Assembly: GCA_963695405.1 (NCBI GenBank)
Contig: CAVOGJ010000003.1
Coordinates: 744,001-808,000 of the forward strand
Direction of reading: 5' to 3'
Origin: CAVOGJ01 sp963695405
GTDB lineage: Bacteria; Planctomycetota; Planctomycetia; Pirellulales; Pirellulaceae
DNA length: 64,000 nt
Both the position numbers and the translations under genes were made by a program. Shown here in pieces: positions 20,175 to 29,486 of this stretch (its first letter is position 1; every line of letters begins with the position of its first letter). The notes under the pieces are model-generated. The model worked only from the letters and a program-made list of their open reading frames with translations, did not search any database and was not told the DNA's origin.

Positions 20175-21440
20175 TCAGAGCTCCTCAAGACCCGTTACGT
20201 TGGTTACCAGCATTCTGAGTTTACGCCGCAGGACCGCGTAGCTGAAGAACCCTCGGCCAAGCTCATAGTTGTGATCGACCATGCGTTGACAATAATCGCG
20301 ATCATTAATGATCTTTCGCACGTGGTCTACTACGCTGCGCGTGAGGTAACCATTCATCGTGACGACTTCAAAACCCTTGGGTTCGATATCTGCGATGAAG
20401 ATCGAGTAACGATTGACGAGCACGGGTTTTCGGAAATAGAACGCCTCGAGCAGTGCGTTGCCGAATCCCTCATAAAGGCTGGGATAGGTAATAAAATCGG
20501 CCTGCGAGTAGGCGTCTTCGAGCGTGTAGGTCTTCTTGCCATCCGCCGTCACGCCGCGGAAGTCGGTAATGCGGTCGCTGGTAAACAGAATATCGACACC
20601 TTCGTTCTCGGCCATTTCCTGCAGCGCATGCCGGTACTCCTCTCCCTCGTCCCCCGATTCATGCGAGATCACCAGTTTGCAATGAGGATTCTTGATGGCG
20701 GCCATCAAGCGGATGGAATGCTCAATTCCCTTCCGCGGCACGACACGTGTCGGTTGGAGAAACAGGACGTCCTCCGCCTCCAGGCCAATTTCCTGGCGAA
20801 AGTCGGCAGCATAATCGTCGTTATGCCCCGGCTCCATCTCGAAGTCGATCACGTTGGGGATTAGGATAGAAGAAAGGCCTTTGCGGTGTGACAGATCGTG
20901 CTGGGCAAACGAATTGATGGTGACATGCTGAATCGTCGGTAACGATGGGGGAAAAGCCATATCGAGGAGATCGGCGACGCCGTTTACGGCATAGCGGTCT
21001 CGTTCCCAGAAAAAATCGTGATGGTGAGCGATCGTCGGAAATCCGGTCTCGGCAATGAAGTTGGTTAGTGCGATCCCCAACGGCAGGTTCATCGGGATGC
21101 AGAGGCAATTCTGCGCAATCAAGATGTCAATCGCGTAACGCTCTGTGAACTCGTAGATCGTCTGTTTCAGATGGTCGCTGATCGAATAGATCAACCGCGT
21201 CACATCGGGCCCTCTGGCCGTACGTCCCCAGATCCGATCGTTAATCCATTGGATATCGGAGTGACCAAAGTAGGCATGTGGTACCAGCGCGCTGACGGCC
21301 GGATCGGTGTCGAGCTTTCCACCATACCAATAGCTCACATGCTGGTGGTCCCAGAGGACCTTCGCCCATTTGGCCGCTTCCAGCGACACTCCATCGGTAC
21401 CGGCGAAGCGGGTACCCACAAATCCGATGTTTTTTCCCAT
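20175..21440 (-). CDS. GT4 family glycosyltransferase
   Basis: GT-B fold retaining glycosyltransferase of 421 aa. The N-terminal Rossmann domain starts MGKNIGFVGTRFAGTDGVS, the donor-binding domain has PTRVVPRKGIEHSIRL (basic phosphate-binding residues near 232-237), and the GT4 E-x7-E motif is SLYEGFGNALLEA (Glu 324 and 332). In this cluster it is a candidate for adding a second sugar, for example mannose, to glucosyl(-phospho)glycerate, as MggA-type enzymes do in the mannosylglucosylglycerate pathway described for Petrotoga and Rhodopirellula. That role is inferred from context only. It lies 224 bp downstream of the GT4-HAD fusion gene and is followed closely by the phosphorylase. Confidence 0.83.
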   Translation of the reverse strand: MGKNIGFVGTRFAGTDGVSLEAAKWAKVLWDHQHVSYWYGGKLDTDPAVSALVPHAYFGHSDIQWINDRIWGRTARGPDVTRLIYSISDHLKQTIYEFTERYAIDILIAQNCLCIPMNLPLGIALTNFIAETGFPTIAHHHDFFWERDRYAVNGVADLLDMAFPPSLPTIQHVTINSFAQHDLSHRKGLSSILIPNVIDFEMEPGHNDDYAADFRQEIGLEAEDVLFLQPTRVVPRKGIEHSIRLMAAIKNPHCKLVISHESGDEGEEYRHALQEMAENEGVDILFTSDRITDFRGVTADGKKTYTLEDAYSQADFITYPSLYEGFGNALLEAFYFRKPVLVNRYSIFIADIEPKGFEVVTMNGYLTRSVVDHVRKIINDRDYCQRMVDHNYELGRGFFSYAVLRRKLRMLVTNVTGLEEL

Positions 21441-21664
21441 AATTGATTGTGAAGCGATAAACGAAGGTGGTGGCTATCAAGGTGAGGGAATACCGGCCCT
21501 CAGGGTAACGCGCGGACACTGGCGGCGTGAATTCCAAATTCTACGTCGCAGTCGCCAATCGAAGCCTGCGGCGGCAAACGGCGGCGATTTGCCGTCCAAC
21601 AAATGCCCGTAAAACTGACAGGATGCACGCGACCGCACGGCTTCGACGCCTCCAGCGATGCGAG

Positions 21665-24151
21665 CTAGTCCACTCTGGGAGTTGGTAGGCAGTCGATCAG
21701 TTGCCGCAGATCAACGATCACGAGGTCCGCCGCGACCGAAGCGACACGCTCATCACCGGCCCGCAGTCGCAAACTGCGTTTGTCTCCGGCGAAGAGTGCC
21801 GTGCGCAAGCCGCAATTGTCGGCCGGCAGCACGTCGTTGAGAAGATCGTTGCCGACGTAGAGCGTTTCTGACGGGAAAATATCGACGGCGGCGAGCGAGG
21901 AAACCGCTTGCTCGTACAGCGCCATGCCCGGTTTCGCGCGTTGGCAGCGGTAAGAGTAGAATTGCCAGGTCGGGGCAACCCCCAGATCTTCCAGGGTGGC
22001 CGACAACAAGGCGGGAAACAGCCGCGGCGTGAAGAACTGCGCATTACTAATAATGCCAAGTTGCCGGCCACTCTCGCGGAGGTAGGCCAATGTCTCACCC
22101 AAGCCGGGCATTGGCCAGACCGGATTCGCGCGGGCCTCGTACTCCGCGGCCAATCGCTGCAAACATGCGTCCTCATCCGCAGCTCGCCCCGCCTCGTCCG
22201 GTGTGGAAGACCCAAGGGTCACTCCAAGGTCGGCCAGTAATCGCCGCCAGACCTCGACAATGTCGATTTCCGGGTACTCGGTACCTTCGCGTCTCAGACG
22301 TGCCTGTTCAGCACGAATGACCCCGTGTAACCGCTCGACCCCCTCCGCGGGTGGGATGGGCATCGGCAGGTCCATGGCTTGAAACGCGTCTGCCCAGGCC
22401 GTCGCGAATCCACCATCGGCCACCGTCCCTACCTCGCCGCTGCCACTGATCATGATCGTGCCATAGACGTCAAAGAGAACGGCCCGGATGTTTTGTAGCG
22501 GCTGCAGCCGCACGGTGGCTCCCGTGGGAAGCGGGCGGAGCGGCCGCGAAAGACAGGCAAACGTGTGCGCGATCGGATCGTGCGCACGCTGTTCGACGCG
22601 GAGCGGGTGAAACCGACGAATATCGAGCAAGGTCGTGAGAATCTGTCCGGCGTTTGTGGGGGGCGTCACCGGCGTAGGAGACGCGCTGATCAGTTGTTGG
22701 TAGATCGCCTGCAACCGCTCGCCGTTTCTGACCAGAGAGTACTCGCACGCGACGAGTGACCGATTGCTGGTCAGGCAGGCTTCGAGCTCGGCCCGAGTCG
22801 CGGACGGCAGCAGCGAGGCCCGCAACCAGGGATTCAGGTCGTTCACGATGCGACGATCCTCGGCATCTTGCGCGATTCGCCCGATGGTTGCGACCTGCAT
22901 TTGCAGATCAAGTCGCGCGAAATCGATCCCGTCGGATGAGGTGAGCTCGTCGAGTGCTTCTTCCAGCAGTCGAGTTGCCGCCGGGCCGTACCCGTAACGG
23001 GCCGCGGTGGCCTGAAAGCGGCGGGTGGTCATCTCACGGTAGCGTTCGCGGCCGACCCAGGACCAGGGTATCACCAGCCTGGGCTCGAGGCCCGGAAGTT
23101 CAATCCCGTGGCGGGCAAAATCGGCCGTGACCTCGGGCAAATCCCGCCCTACCAGCGGCCGTTCGATCAGGCACGATTCGAGAAAGACCATCCCAAACCC
23201 CTCGGCCACACTGGTAGTGAGGATCGTATCGCTGGCCGCCAGCATTTCGAGATACGACAGCCCCGCAGTGGCCGCTGTGCCAAAGTGCATCGGCAGTCCC
23301 CACCGCTGGGCCGCATGGCGAAAGAGCTCGAAACTCCCCTGCTCCAGCGGATTCTTCGGAGCCAGCGTGATGACGACCGTGGCAAAGTCCTGGCACAGTG
23401 CCGACCAGAGGACGGCTTCGCCAACATTTTTCCGCCGGATGCCGCGGACAGGATAGACCAGGAGGTGGCGGTCCGCGGGAATGCCCAGTTCGGCGGTCAG
23501 CTTGGCTCGAGCCGCGCGGCGATCCGGCAACTCGCCGGGCGAGAGGACTGCGTTGGGCAGCCAATGCAGGCGATCGGCGGCCACCCCCGCCGCGGATAAC
23601 AGCTTCTGGTCTCGTGCGGTCAGCACGGCGTAATGCAACGTACGGGCCTGCGGATAGAGCGTGGCGGGGAAGCCAAGTGGTGCGTCCCGCAGGCCTCGCG
23701 CGAGTCGCGCGTAATTGGCCGGCCGGAAGTCTTCCGCAAAATCATGAATCTGGAGCAACTCACGATACCCGTCCTCCGCCAGGGCAATCAGCGCCCCCGG
23801 CAACGACAGATTTTTGCCCAGGGAATGGTTGTGCACGTGGAGCACGGTGTCGGTCGCGGAAAAACCTCCCTCGTGGAGTGCCTGGCGCAAATCGGATGCG
23901 AGTTGCCGGGGACCGTCTGGGGTGCGACCACCTTCGTCGTAATCCAGCCCCTCCACAACGATCTGTTTCAAGCCCAGCCGCCGCGACTCGTCGTCAGACA
24001 GGTCCCAGCCATCCGCGCGACCACCATGGAGCATAGCGATCCGTTCGGGCCGGTCGGACTCGGCCAAGGTGAGGAGCGAGCGCAGCTGGTGCATTACGAC
24101 CTGCGTGACGCCGCCCCGATTGAGATGATGGTGAAGAATCGCGAGCTTCAT
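21665..24151 (-). CDS. GT4 glycosyltransferase fused to HAD-like hydrolase
   Basis: An 828-aa two-domain protein. Residues 1 to about 400 form a GT-B glycosyltransferase (start MKLAILHHHLNRGGVTQVV, donor site PVRGIRRKNVGEA near 235-245, E-x7-E motif AEGFGMVFLE at 317-325). After a helical linker, residues from about 555 form a HAD domain: motif I LFDVYGT (Asp561), motif II GIISNAQ, motif III Lys in QRAKPGMALYE and motif IV VGNDLLND. Motif I has Tyr where phosphatases usually carry the second Asp, so phosphatase activity is not assured. The gene leads the glucosylglycerate-type cluster. The fusion suggests coupled glycosyl transfer and dephosphorylation. Its 5' end is duplicated at 29479-29682. 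Confidence 0.85.
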   Translation of the reverse strand: MKLAILHHHLNRGGVTQVVMHQLRSLLTLAESDRPERIAMLHGGRADGWDLSDDESRRLGLKQIVVEGLDYDEGGRTPDGPRQLASDLRQALHEGGFSATDTVLHVHNHSLGKNLSLPGALIALAEDGYRELLQIHDFAEDFRPANYARLARGLRDAPLGFPATLYPQARTLHYAVLTARDQKLLSAAGVAADRLHWLPNAVLSPGELPDRRAARAKLTAELGIPADRHLLVYPVRGIRRKNVGEAVLWSALCQDFATVVITLAPKNPLEQGSFELFRHAAQRWGLPMHFGTAATAGLSYLEMLAASDTILTTSVAEGFGMVFLESCLIERPLVGRDLPEVTADFARHGIELPGLEPRLVIPWSWVGRERYREMTTRRFQATAARYGYGPAATRLLEEALDELTSSDGIDFARLDLQMQVATIGRIAQDAEDRRIVNDLNPWLRASLLPSATRAELEACLTSNRSLVACEYSLVRNGERLQAIYQQLISASPTPVTPPTNAGQILTTLLDIRRFHPLRVEQRAHDPIAHTFACLSRPLRPLPTGATVRLQPLQNIRAVLFDVYGTIMISGSGEVGTVADGGFATAWADAFQAMDLPMPIPPAEGVERLHGVIRAEQARLRREGTEYPEIDIVEVWRRLLADLGVTLGSSTPDEAGRAADEDACLQRLAAEYEARANPVWPMPGLGETLAYLRESGRQLGIISNAQFFTPRLFPALLSATLEDLGVAPTWQFYSYRCQRAKPGMALYEQAVSSLAAVDIFPSETLYVGNDLLNDVLPADNCGLRTALFAGDKRSLRLRAGDERVASVAADLVIVDLRQLIDCLPTPRVD

Positions 24152-24200
24152 GGCTAACAGTCTACACGACGATGGCTAGACGATGGATCTTCGTATGTGA
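24001..24200. repeat. Direct repeat, copy 1 (5' end of GT4-HAD gene plus leader)
   Basis: About 200 bp covering the first 50 codons and the leader of the GT4-HAD gene. It recurs in the same orientation at 29479-29682. Up to 24184 the copies differ by one substitution and one single-base deletion, then diverge. Confidence 0.9.
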
Positions 24201-24290
24201 GGGGACCAATGAGGGACGCCGAACACCAAGTCTTGACCCCCAGCTTGTCCGAGGGGCCTGATTGACACGAAACCAGCAGCCGTAGTAGAT

Positions 24291-25832
24291 TTGGAAGTGT
24301 GGTGGCTTTCTATCCGCTCATTCGAAGGAGCCGCGCGTGTTCGCCTCTCGCCTCTCGCCTCTCGCCTCTCGCCTCTCGCCTCTCGCCTCTCGGGAATTGT
24401 AAGTTTCCTCGAGCGACGACTGAAACCGCAGCTTGTGCAAGTGATTAGTTGTTTGCTTTTCTTGGCACCTGCATTAAACGCCCAAGAGGACGTCGTTTGG
24501 CTTGGCACAAGCGGACCGCCCGCAAAATTTAGTAATCCAAGCAATTGGGTGCCGGATTCGACGGGAAGTATTACCCCTTGGCACGAGAACAGAGTTGTCA
24601 TTAACAAAGACGGCAGTTATCGAGCGATTGTTGATGCCAATGACAGCCTGCTGCGCACTAATGTCCTCTATATTGGCACTCCTTTCGCGTCGCCTGGATC
24701 AGGTGAAGTTCTGCAAACCGGAGGCGTTCTGAGTGCCTATCGCGTACCGACTCCAAGCGAAGACTACGATGCAGGTCAGGACCATTGGATTGGCTGGACC
24801 GAATCTGGAAAATATACAATCACCGGTGGCAGACTTTTTATGGGCGGAAATAGCGTCCATATCGGCGAGAATGCCGGGGGGCACGGCGTATTTGTTCATG
24901 TGGGTGGGCAGGTATACACAGTTGGTGACGTTGACAGAGACGGGGTCTGGGACGAGGGAGTGGAGGACGATTGGGAGAGGTTGAATGTCGGTTTGGATGA
25001 CGGCGTAGGCGAGTACCACTTGGGTGACGGGTCGTCAGCTTTACCGACTTGTGACGCTGGTTACCTCGATATCGGCACGCGGGGAACAGGCACATTCAGG
25101 ATGAAGAACGGTCGCTTGACACTCCACGGCACAATTGGAATCGACTTAGGTAAAGGTCCAAACGGCAACGGGACCTTTCTCCAGTCAGGCGGCGAGGTTA
25201 TTGTCCATGGCATGTCGCCGCTCAGCATTGTGGAAGGATCGCTGCGTGTGACTAGCGGAGTATTTACGCTAGTGGATACCGTGATCAGTGCGTCCGCAGC
25301 TCTTGGCGAGTTGCGAATTGAGGCGTTCGGCAAGCCTTACGTTGAAGTGACGATGGAAGACATAGATCCAACATCCTCGCAGTTGTTTGCGCCGCACGTC
25401 ACCGTTGCGTTCGCCACCGTTCAATACGGCAAAGACGTGCAACCAAAGACCGCATTGCTGCAGATTCCGACCGGCTTGCTGCTCAATCGGCTGAGTATCG
25501 GTAGCGCGAGAACAATTGACGAAGGGGACGACGGGAATCTCAATCTGGATCTCCTGAGCGACGTCGTGACGAACCACCTCGAAATAAAGGCCGGACTCAA
25601 CTACTCGCAGCACGCCGGCAATTACCGAATTCACTTCGACGTAGACACCCAACCCAAGATACTCAAACCCGGCGATGCCAACTTGGACGGGAAAGTAGAC
25701 ATCTCGGATTACAACATCTGGAATCAGAACAGCTTCACTTTCGGTACCGACTGGTCGATGGGTGATTTCAATGGCGACCGGATAACAGACACGAGCGATT
25801 TCAACATCTGGAACTCGTACCAGGGGACCTAG
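24291..25832 (+). CDS. Secreted protein with C-terminal dockerin-type repeats
   Basis: Protein of up to 513 aa. A hydrophobic export segment (VISCLLFLAPALNAQ, ending near residue 65) is followed by beta-rich repeats of the kind GxGTFxMxNGxLTLHG and GNGTFLQSGGEVIV, as in autotransporter-like or pectin-lyase-like helices. At the C-terminus are two calcium-binding dockerin repeats: GDANLDGKVDISDYNIWN and GDFNGDRITDTSDFNIWN. The start is unclear. The longest frame begins at TTG 24291 and reads through a heptanucleotide repeat (24341-24392) before the export segment. A shift of one repeat unit would change the frame between the start and the export signal. No cohesin is encoded in the window. Confidence 0.75.
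   Translation: MEVWWLSIRSFEGAARVRLSPLASRLSPLASRLSGIVSFLERRLKPQLVQVISCLLFLAPALNAQEDVVWLGTSGPPAKFSNPSNWVPDSTGSITPWHENRVVINKDGSYRAIVDANDSLLRTNVLYIGTPFASPGSGEVLQTGGVLSAYRVPTPSEDYDAGQDHWIGWTESGKYTITGGRLFMGGNSVHIGENAGGHGVFVHVGGQVYTVGDVDRDGVWDEGVEDDWERLNVGLDDGVGEYHLGDGSSALPTCDAGYLDIGTRGTGTFRMKNGRLTLHGTIGIDLGKGPNGNGTFLQSGGEVIVHGMSPLSIVEGSLRVTSGVFTLVDTVISASAALGELRIEAFGKPYVEVTMEDIDPTSSQLFAPHVTVAFATVQYGKDVQPKTALLQIPTGLLLNRLSIGSARTIDEGDDGNLNLDLLSDVVTNHLEIKAGLNYSQHAGNYRIHFDVDTQPKILKPGDANLDGKVDISDYNIWNQNSFTFGTDWSMGDFNGDRITDTSDFNIWNSYQGT
24341..24392. repeat. Heptanucleotide tandem repeat (TCGCCTC), 7 copies
   Basis: Seven exact copies of TCGCCTC followed by TCG lie between the upstream start codons and the export signal of the dockerin protein. 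The 7-bp unit is not a multiple of three, so gain or loss of a copy moves the reading frame. Confidence 0.92.
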
Positions 25833-25898
25833 GGTTCCAAGGCCGGTGGTCTTGAAGGAAGTGAAACCTCTTCCATCGAAGTGGTAGGATCCGGGTCA

Positions 25899-27800
25899 AT
25901 GACCAATCAACAACCCATGCCATCTCGACCAGCCAACCGAGCCCTGCGAGCGAGGGTGGAGGCCTTGGAACCGCGTCTGGTACTGGCCGTGATTACCGTG
26001 GATACGTTATTCGATGGAATCGTGGACGATGGTTTCATTTCGCTAAGTGAGGCAGTTCAAGCCGCGAATTACGATGTGATTGCCGATCCGACCGAGGGAA
26101 TCCAGGGAGGCGACGGTGACGACGTCATTCGCTTCGACGCATCACTGATCGGCGGTCAGATCGCCGTTCAATCGGACCTTTTCATACTTGATACGCTGGC
26201 GATCGAAGGACCCGGTATCGACGCACTTCGCATCAGTTCCCAATTCGGCCGCGGCTATGGCGTCAGAATCGACAGTGAGAGTGCTCGCAGGATCGACGTT
26301 GCGATCCGAGACATCGATTTCTCACTGCGAACGGAGAGTGTGGAAAATGTCTCCGTCGAGAAGGCCCGTATTTATCCACTGACGATTAGCGATTCCGTGG
26401 ACGTCAACATCGACGATGTCGTCAATCTAAAGCTCTTCGTGGACGCCGAAAGCGCGCATGTCACGGTGGCCAATGTCGCCACTTCCGACGAAGACGCAAC
26501 GAGCCAAGTCAATTTTTCGTCGCCTCATGGTTCGCTAACCATTTCCGACAGCGAATTCGCGAATAACTCGAACGGCTACTCGGGTCAGTTCTACGGAATC
26601 TTCGCGGAGACGGCGGATGGGGTCGTCACGATTGCCCGCACATCCGTGTCGGGTTTCGTCGAACGAGGGGTGCAATTGAATGCCACGGACGGGGCCGAAT
26701 TCAACATCGTCGATTCACTGATTACCGACAACGGCAGCATTCCTCTCACTGGTCAGGGTGGCGGTGTCCGGTTCGGCCACAACTTTGATGAGGCGAAAGG
26801 GAGCCTGAGAATCGTGAATACGACGATCTCTGGAAACCTGGCGATTGACGGTGGCGGTGTGGCGATTCGGTTGGGCGGCGATGATACGTTTTTTTCGCTG
26901 ACGAATTCGACCATTGCCAATAACACAGCTTACGATTTTGGCGGTGGTTTGATCGAGAGCGTTCCCTTCTTTGGCGATGCGCAAATCCACATCGCTAATT
27001 CGCTGTTGACTGGTAATGTCAGTCAAAACGGCATGTCGGACTTGAGCATTCGTCCGACATCGATGACGTACTCGATTGCGTCTTATTCCTATCTCTATTC
27101 CGATCCTACGGTCTTTGGTCCAGGGAACCTGCTCGGCACGCCAGCGACCGGTGCGTTGGATGTGCTGCTCGAACCGCTGGCCGACAACGGCGGACCAACC
27201 CACACGCACGCCGTGGGTCCATTGTCAATCGCCACGAACGCGGGCGATCCGGTGTTCGTTCCCACCGGTCCGGGCTATGACCAACGAGGGAGCGGATTTT
27301 CACGTATCGTGGGCGGACGTGTCGATGTGGGTGCGTACGAATTCCAGGCGAATATTGGAGATTTCCACGAAGACGGGATCCTCGATTGTCTTGATGTCAA
27401 TGCCCTGAACAGTGCGATCAGCGCCGGCAGCACGGATGGCCGCTGGGACATCAACTTGGATGGACAAGTAGACGTGGAAGACATTCACACGTGGGTGACC
27501 GAAGTATTTGGGACGTTTCTCGGCGACGCCAATCTCGATGGCATCGTCGACGTCAGCGATTTCAACGTTTGGAATTCGAATCGATTTCAGATGTCGGCAA
27601 GATGGTGCGATGGTGACTTCAACGCGGACGGCGTCGTCGACACGTCCGACTTTAACATTTGGAATCAGCAAAAACTCCAATCGGTGTTTGAAACATCCGA
27701 CAATGCCCTCCGGCCAAGGAGCAGCGTCCGCCAGCTGGAAGATCGCCCCGTAGCGGCGAGAAGCAGCTTTGAGGAGATAGATTACTCCCTTAAAGATTAA
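25899..27800 (+). CDS. LEPR-XLL / CSLREA surface protein with dockerin repeats
   Basis: A 633-aa exported protein. Near the N-terminus is the planctomycete signal-like motif VEALEPRLVLA, then a CSLREA-like opening (ITVDTLFDGIVDDG ... LSEAVQAAN), followed by parallel beta-helix repeats (residues about 130-420). A choice-of-anchor Q-like end follows (NGGPTHTHAV ... DVGAYEFQ). Three dockerin-type EF-hand repeats close the protein (DINLDGQVDVEDI, GDANLDGIVDVSDFNVWN, GDFNADGVVDTSDFNIWN), with a short charged tail. ATG 25899 has AGGA 13 bases upstream; a GTG at 25881 is also in frame. It lies downstream of another dockerin gene and shares its C-terminal repeat type, so duplication within this region is likely. 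Its ligand is unknown. Confidence 0.82.
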   Translation: MTNQQPMPSRPANRALRARVEALEPRLVLAVITVDTLFDGIVDDGFISLSEAVQAANYDVIADPTEGIQGGDGDDVIRFDASLIGGQIAVQSDLFILDTLAIEGPGIDALRISSQFGRGYGVRIDSESARRIDVAIRDIDFSLRTESVENVSVEKARIYPLTISDSVDVNIDDVVNLKLFVDAESAHVTVANVATSDEDATSQVNFSSPHGSLTISDSEFANNSNGYSGQFYGIFAETADGVVTIARTSVSGFVERGVQLNATDGAEFNIVDSLITDNGSIPLTGQGGGVRFGHNFDEAKGSLRIVNTTISGNLAIDGGGVAIRLGGDDTFFSLTNSTIANNTAYDFGGGLIESVPFFGDAQIHIANSLLTGNVSQNGMSDLSIRPTSMTYSIASYSYLYSDPTVFGPGNLLGTPATGALDVLLEPLADNGGPTHTHAVGPLSIATNAGDPVFVPTGPGYDQRGSGFSRIVGGRVDVGAYEFQANIGDFHEDGILDCLDVNALNSAISAGSTDGRWDINLDGQVDVEDIHTWVTEVFGTFLGDANLDGIVDVSDFNVWNSNRFQMSARWCDGDFNADGVVDTSDFNIWNQQKLQSVFETSDNALRPRSSVRQLEDRPVAARSSFEEIDYSLKD

Positions 27801-28087
27801 GTACAGAGGCGGCAGGAGAGGTCCGATGTACCGATGAGAGTCAAGCGACGCGAGGCGTCATACGGCCCACCTTTTCCGGAGGGAAGGGAAACAACTCTAC
27901 GCGACTTGGAGGCGTTGCGCTGTCGTGCTGTGATCACAAAGGGACGCAACTCAAGTTGCCAACTGCGTTGTTATGATAGGGGACACGTTCGGTACTGGCG
28001 ACGGTCGCGGATGACCGCCGCCAGCCCGAGACGTCGTACTAAACGACCGGTCCACACGCGAACCGACGCAAAGTTCGTCCAGCAGGT
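27801..28087. other. Intergenic, nothing recognised
   Basis: No gene, hairpin terminator or RNA was identified between the converging surface-protein gene and the degenerate PEP-CTERM gene. Confidence 0.4.
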
Positions 28088-28800
28088 TCATTTTACGATC
28101 TGGTTGGCCGCAGCCAAGGACGTCTCGCTACATGAGTCAACATACCGATAGCTGAGCAGGAACAAATTCATCGCCTGAGGTTCGGGAACGACCAACGTCT
28201 GTTCGACCCAGCCCACGGCGGCATCGAGCGCCACCTCATCGACACCAGATCCAAGTACCATGTAGAGCGGTTCCGAGGGGTCAAACAACGTTACACCGTC
28301 CGGCTGTTGACCGAACAATTCCAACCCAAACAGGTACACGCCGGCTTCCGGTAGATTGTCGTCCAACACGAATTCAAGATCCTGGTGCAATCCTCCCTCC
28401 TCATCAGCCACGGCAATCAGGAAGCCCGCGGCGCCACCGGCATCGCTACTCTCGAGAGTGGTCGACAATGGCACCACTGGATGTTGGATGGTGAGTGCGC
28501 TGGCGAAACGCCAAGTCCACGCTGCCGACGCGATTCCAAAACCAGAGATTGCTCCCCAGGATGTCGACGGCATTGAAGGACAACTGGTATTCGGCTGGCA
28601 ACACGCCGTCTTCGGCTTCGAACCTGGTTCATCCGCAACATTCGGCAAATTCGGCGCCTCGCCGAATTCACCTTCCCCAACACGTGGGCTGGTGACGAGT
28701 CGTCCGTTCTCCACGGTGATTTCAATGTCCGTGTGCTGAGCAACGGCAATCCCGGAAACAAACCGAGAGCAGCGGAGAATAAGACGTTTGTCATTTTCAT
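28088..28800 (-). pseudogene. Degenerate PEP-CTERM-type exported protein, three frameshifts
   Basis: Pieces of one exported protein lie in successive frames. ATG 28800 starts a signal peptide (MKMTNVLFSAALGLFPG). A one-base loss near 28752 leads to IAVAQHTDIEITVENGRLV and FGEAPNLPNVADEPG. A second loss near 28620 leads to EAEDGVLPAEYQLSFNAV and LWFWNRVGSVDLAFRQ. An extra base near 28500 returns to a frame with VADEEGGLHQDLEFVL, AGVYLFGLELFG and a degraded PEP signal (VPEPQAMNLFLLSYRYVD). The pieces match, in order, a common planctomycete family of exported proteins with PEP anchors. Three breaks in 700 bp, within a decayed region, indicate a real pseudogene rather than isolated error. Confidence 0.72.
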
Positions 28801-28828
28801 TGCAGCGTATCCTCAGAGAATCGGCCAC

Positions 28829-29291
28829 GATCGAGTGGACAATCTAGCGCCATCGATCACGCCCTGCTGGTCGAGCACGGGTAAATGCCAACGCTAACCG
28901 GGCCTCGACGGCGGCCCCCTGACACGGGGATGCCGATCGGTGCGTCATACCGAACGCCACGGTCCACGGGTGAAGCCCACGCGATCAACGGGTGGCAAGG
29001 ATCTCTCGCTTCCCGCACCCAGTTCGCGATCAGTCCGTGCCCGCAGACAGGACACGGCGGTGCAAGCTGACGGGAACCACGACGTCGCTGCTTCGCGCAT
29101 GGACCCGCGGCGACTCCGCTTCATGCTGGCACACCGAGTCCGCCCTTTGCTGGCGAACGACGAACAACAGCCACACCCGTGCCCGCGTCCGCGCGGTGCG
29201 ATATGAAGTTGCCATGCCACCAGCTGATGCACGGGAGCCGCAGCCATCACCAAGGCCAGGAGAGCTGCCGTCAGCCTGCTGCCATGGCAAT
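28829..29291 (-). other. Possible remnant of a small Cys-rich secreted protein
   Basis: On the minus strand, just right of this stretch, ATG 29295 opens a frame with a signal peptide (SRLTAALLALVMAAA) followed by HGCGCCSS. In another frame further on is a CPVCGHGLIANW zinc-ribbon-like piece. Together they look like a frame-disrupted Cys-rich secreted protein. This is a weak call; the region may simply be non-coding. Confidence 0.25.
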
Positions 29292-29486
29292 TCATCGGTT
29301 CCGCCTCGCCAGGATCGCCAGGCAGAGGCATGCCGGAACAAGCATGGAAACGCACGGCTCGGAACCCCTCGTGGCGTAATCCAGCCGCCGCCACAGACGG
29401 AACTTGTTTGAATCCCAGATGTTGAAGTCCGACACGTCGACGGAACCGTCCGCGTTGAAATCACCGGCGGACCACGCGGGTCCCAG
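29292..29486 (-). pseudogene. Dockerin protein C-terminal remnant
   Basis: The minus-strand frame contains AGDFNADGSVDVSDFNIWDS, a dockerin repeat of the same type as in the two intact genes at 24.3-27.8 kb. It is followed by a hydrophobic stretch and basic end (VPACLCLAILARRNR) like a membrane anchor. No start or ectodomain precedes it. Its upstream side abuts the duplicated GT4-HAD fragment at about 29486, so it is a truncated 3' end. Confidence 0.7.

Noticed and set aside
24341..24392. CRISPR-like array
   Set aside because: The 7-bp units are contiguous, without spacers, and no cas genes are in the window.
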